Both the position numbers and the translations under genes were made by a program. Of a DNA stretch of 64,000 nt, positions 62,753 to 64,000 are shown piece after piece. The notes under the pieces were generated by a model. The model had not been told where the DNA came from. It searched no databases and saw nothing but the letters and a program-made list of their open reading frames with translations. The stretch comes from Formicarius rufipectus (taxonomy: Eukaryota; Chordata; Aves; Passeriformes; Formicariidae), in NCBI GenBank assembly GCA_013399695.1, contig VXAU01001777.1, positions 62,001 to 126,000 of the forward strand. The letters are read 5' to 3'. The first letter of the stretch is position 1, and each line of letters starts with the position of its first letter.

Positions 62753-64000
62753 AGTATTAATTCTTCTACAGGACATTTGATTTGAAATCATATTCTTAAA
62801 AGTCCAAACTTTGTATGGTATACACAGAATAGGTTTTGTGTGTGTAAACAGAAAGTAATTCCCAAGGGATTGTTTTCTAGTTTGGTGTTGTAGAAATTTT
62901 ATCTTTGTTCCATGGCAAAATGATATTTTTACTTGTCATCCTATTCTGCCCCTCCTCCCTCCCCCCCCAATAGAAAATATTCAATGGCTGAAGATGAAAA
63001 AAAATAAAAGCTTTTCCTTAATTTATTTTTCCTAGTAACCAAATGCACATAAATTTAAACAGTATTAAAATGGAAAGAAAGAATTCCTACTGTCAAAAAT
63101 ATGGTGTTCTGAAGAGGGAAAACTGGCTTTTCCAATGAGGACAAATGTCAATTCCTGTAGTGTTAAGTAAAACTTGCACTTTGTTTCTAATGAAACACCT
63201 TGCATAAACTCAGAATACAACAGAGAGAAGAGGAATGCAAAGAAGTACACAACCTTCTCCGTATACTTGATTTGCTGAAAGAACTCTCAAGTAGACTTAT
63301 TAATTTTCAGTAAACTGTTTTTTAGTCTTACTTTATTTTGCTTTCCTCATCACTATTTAAGTTTTCCATCAGGTGCTGGACAATTCTTGCATTGAGAGCT
63401 GTAACCTGTCTCTTTTCCCACCTTCCATGTTCCTCCTGAGCTTTGGAATGGGGGAGGTTGTGACTGGAAGTGAGTGTAGGGCTGCCTCATGTTCCTTTCC
63501 TACTGTGCTTATAGATAAACATGCTGGTTGCATGACAAAGCATTCACAGCCTTTAATTCAGTTCTGTTAGTTGTAGTTGGCTTTGTTGTTATATGGAATA
63601 ACTATAATGCCCTTAAAGGCATGGTTAAACATCTAAAGAAGCTGTTTTAATCCATTTGTAACTTCACTATCAAACAAACCAGTAGGAGAATGGGCCTATC
63701 ATAAAAGGAATAGAAAATAAGAAAGTTCTTGGTCATTTGTGTGCAAAGGGAGGGAACACCAGAGGTCAAGGAAAGGATGAAAGCATCCTGTCTCCAATAT
63801 TTTTCTTAGAAGAGAGGAAACCTCCTGACTACATGATCTTTCTCTTCACCTCTTAAATATTTTTGGTTTTACAATTCAAGCAGTAATAGTCTCATTTTAA
63901 GCTGTCATATTTATTTGAAAACTAAAATTGTCAATTTTATTACTTTCCTTTTTTTCCCCCATTTATTTAGCTCATTAAAAAAAGGTAGAAAAAGGAGCAA
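62753..64000. other. Unique non-coding DNA
   Basis: No gene or transposon was recognised up to the window edge. A C-run lies near 62961-62968. Frames are at most 65 codons. Confidence 0.5.

Overview
The window looks like AT-rich, non-coding nuclear DNA from a bird, most likely a songbird. The main evidence is five recognisable CR1 LINE 3' ends, some still carrying the terminal ATTCTATG-type octamers, plus three solo LTRs. Two of those LTRs belong to one family that I recall as common in passerine genomes; this is from memory and was not searched. No bacterial-style gene organisation is present. No open reading frame exceeds about 127 codons, none resembles a protein I recognise, and the number of short frames is what AT-rich DNA gives by chance. 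I therefore annotate no protein-coding gene. The window is either intergenic or lies inside a long intron.

Layout. 1-6720 is unique AT-rich DNA, followed by a CR1 3' end (6721-7045, +). 7046-13683 is unique, with a homeodomain-type TAAT cluster near 8071. 13684-14239 is a full-length solo LTR (-). 14240-24998 is unique and includes a recursive-splice-like arrangement at 21081-21142. 24999-26036 is a local two-copy duplication whose internal breakpoints coincide with single-N gaps, so it may be an assembly artefact. 26037-27810 holds a CpG-retaining block. 27811-28123 is a second kind of LTR (+). CR1 copies follow at 34332-34788 and 36800-37012 (both +). A 50-N gap lies at 38104-38153. A near-perfect RFX X-box lies at 40552-40565. 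42019-43202 is a second copy of the minus-strand LTR, split by a nested CR1. A perfect 5 x 20 bp minisatellite lies at 46331-46430. A minus-strand CR1 is at 56985-57282, a 16-N gap at 60999-61014, and an old CR1 at 62481-62752.

The most notable observations are these: a roughly 30 bp microinversion in one of the two related LTRs; CR1 insertion into that LTR with apparent loss of the LTR core-promoter segment; the AG|GTAAGT site followed 50 nt later by a second GTAAGT donor; the X-box; the N-flanked duplication; and several blocks that keep CpGs and homeodomain or POU motifs and may be conserved non-coding elements. I found no convincing new molecular system. The regulatory and splicing claims are motif-level inferences that need alignment or expression data.
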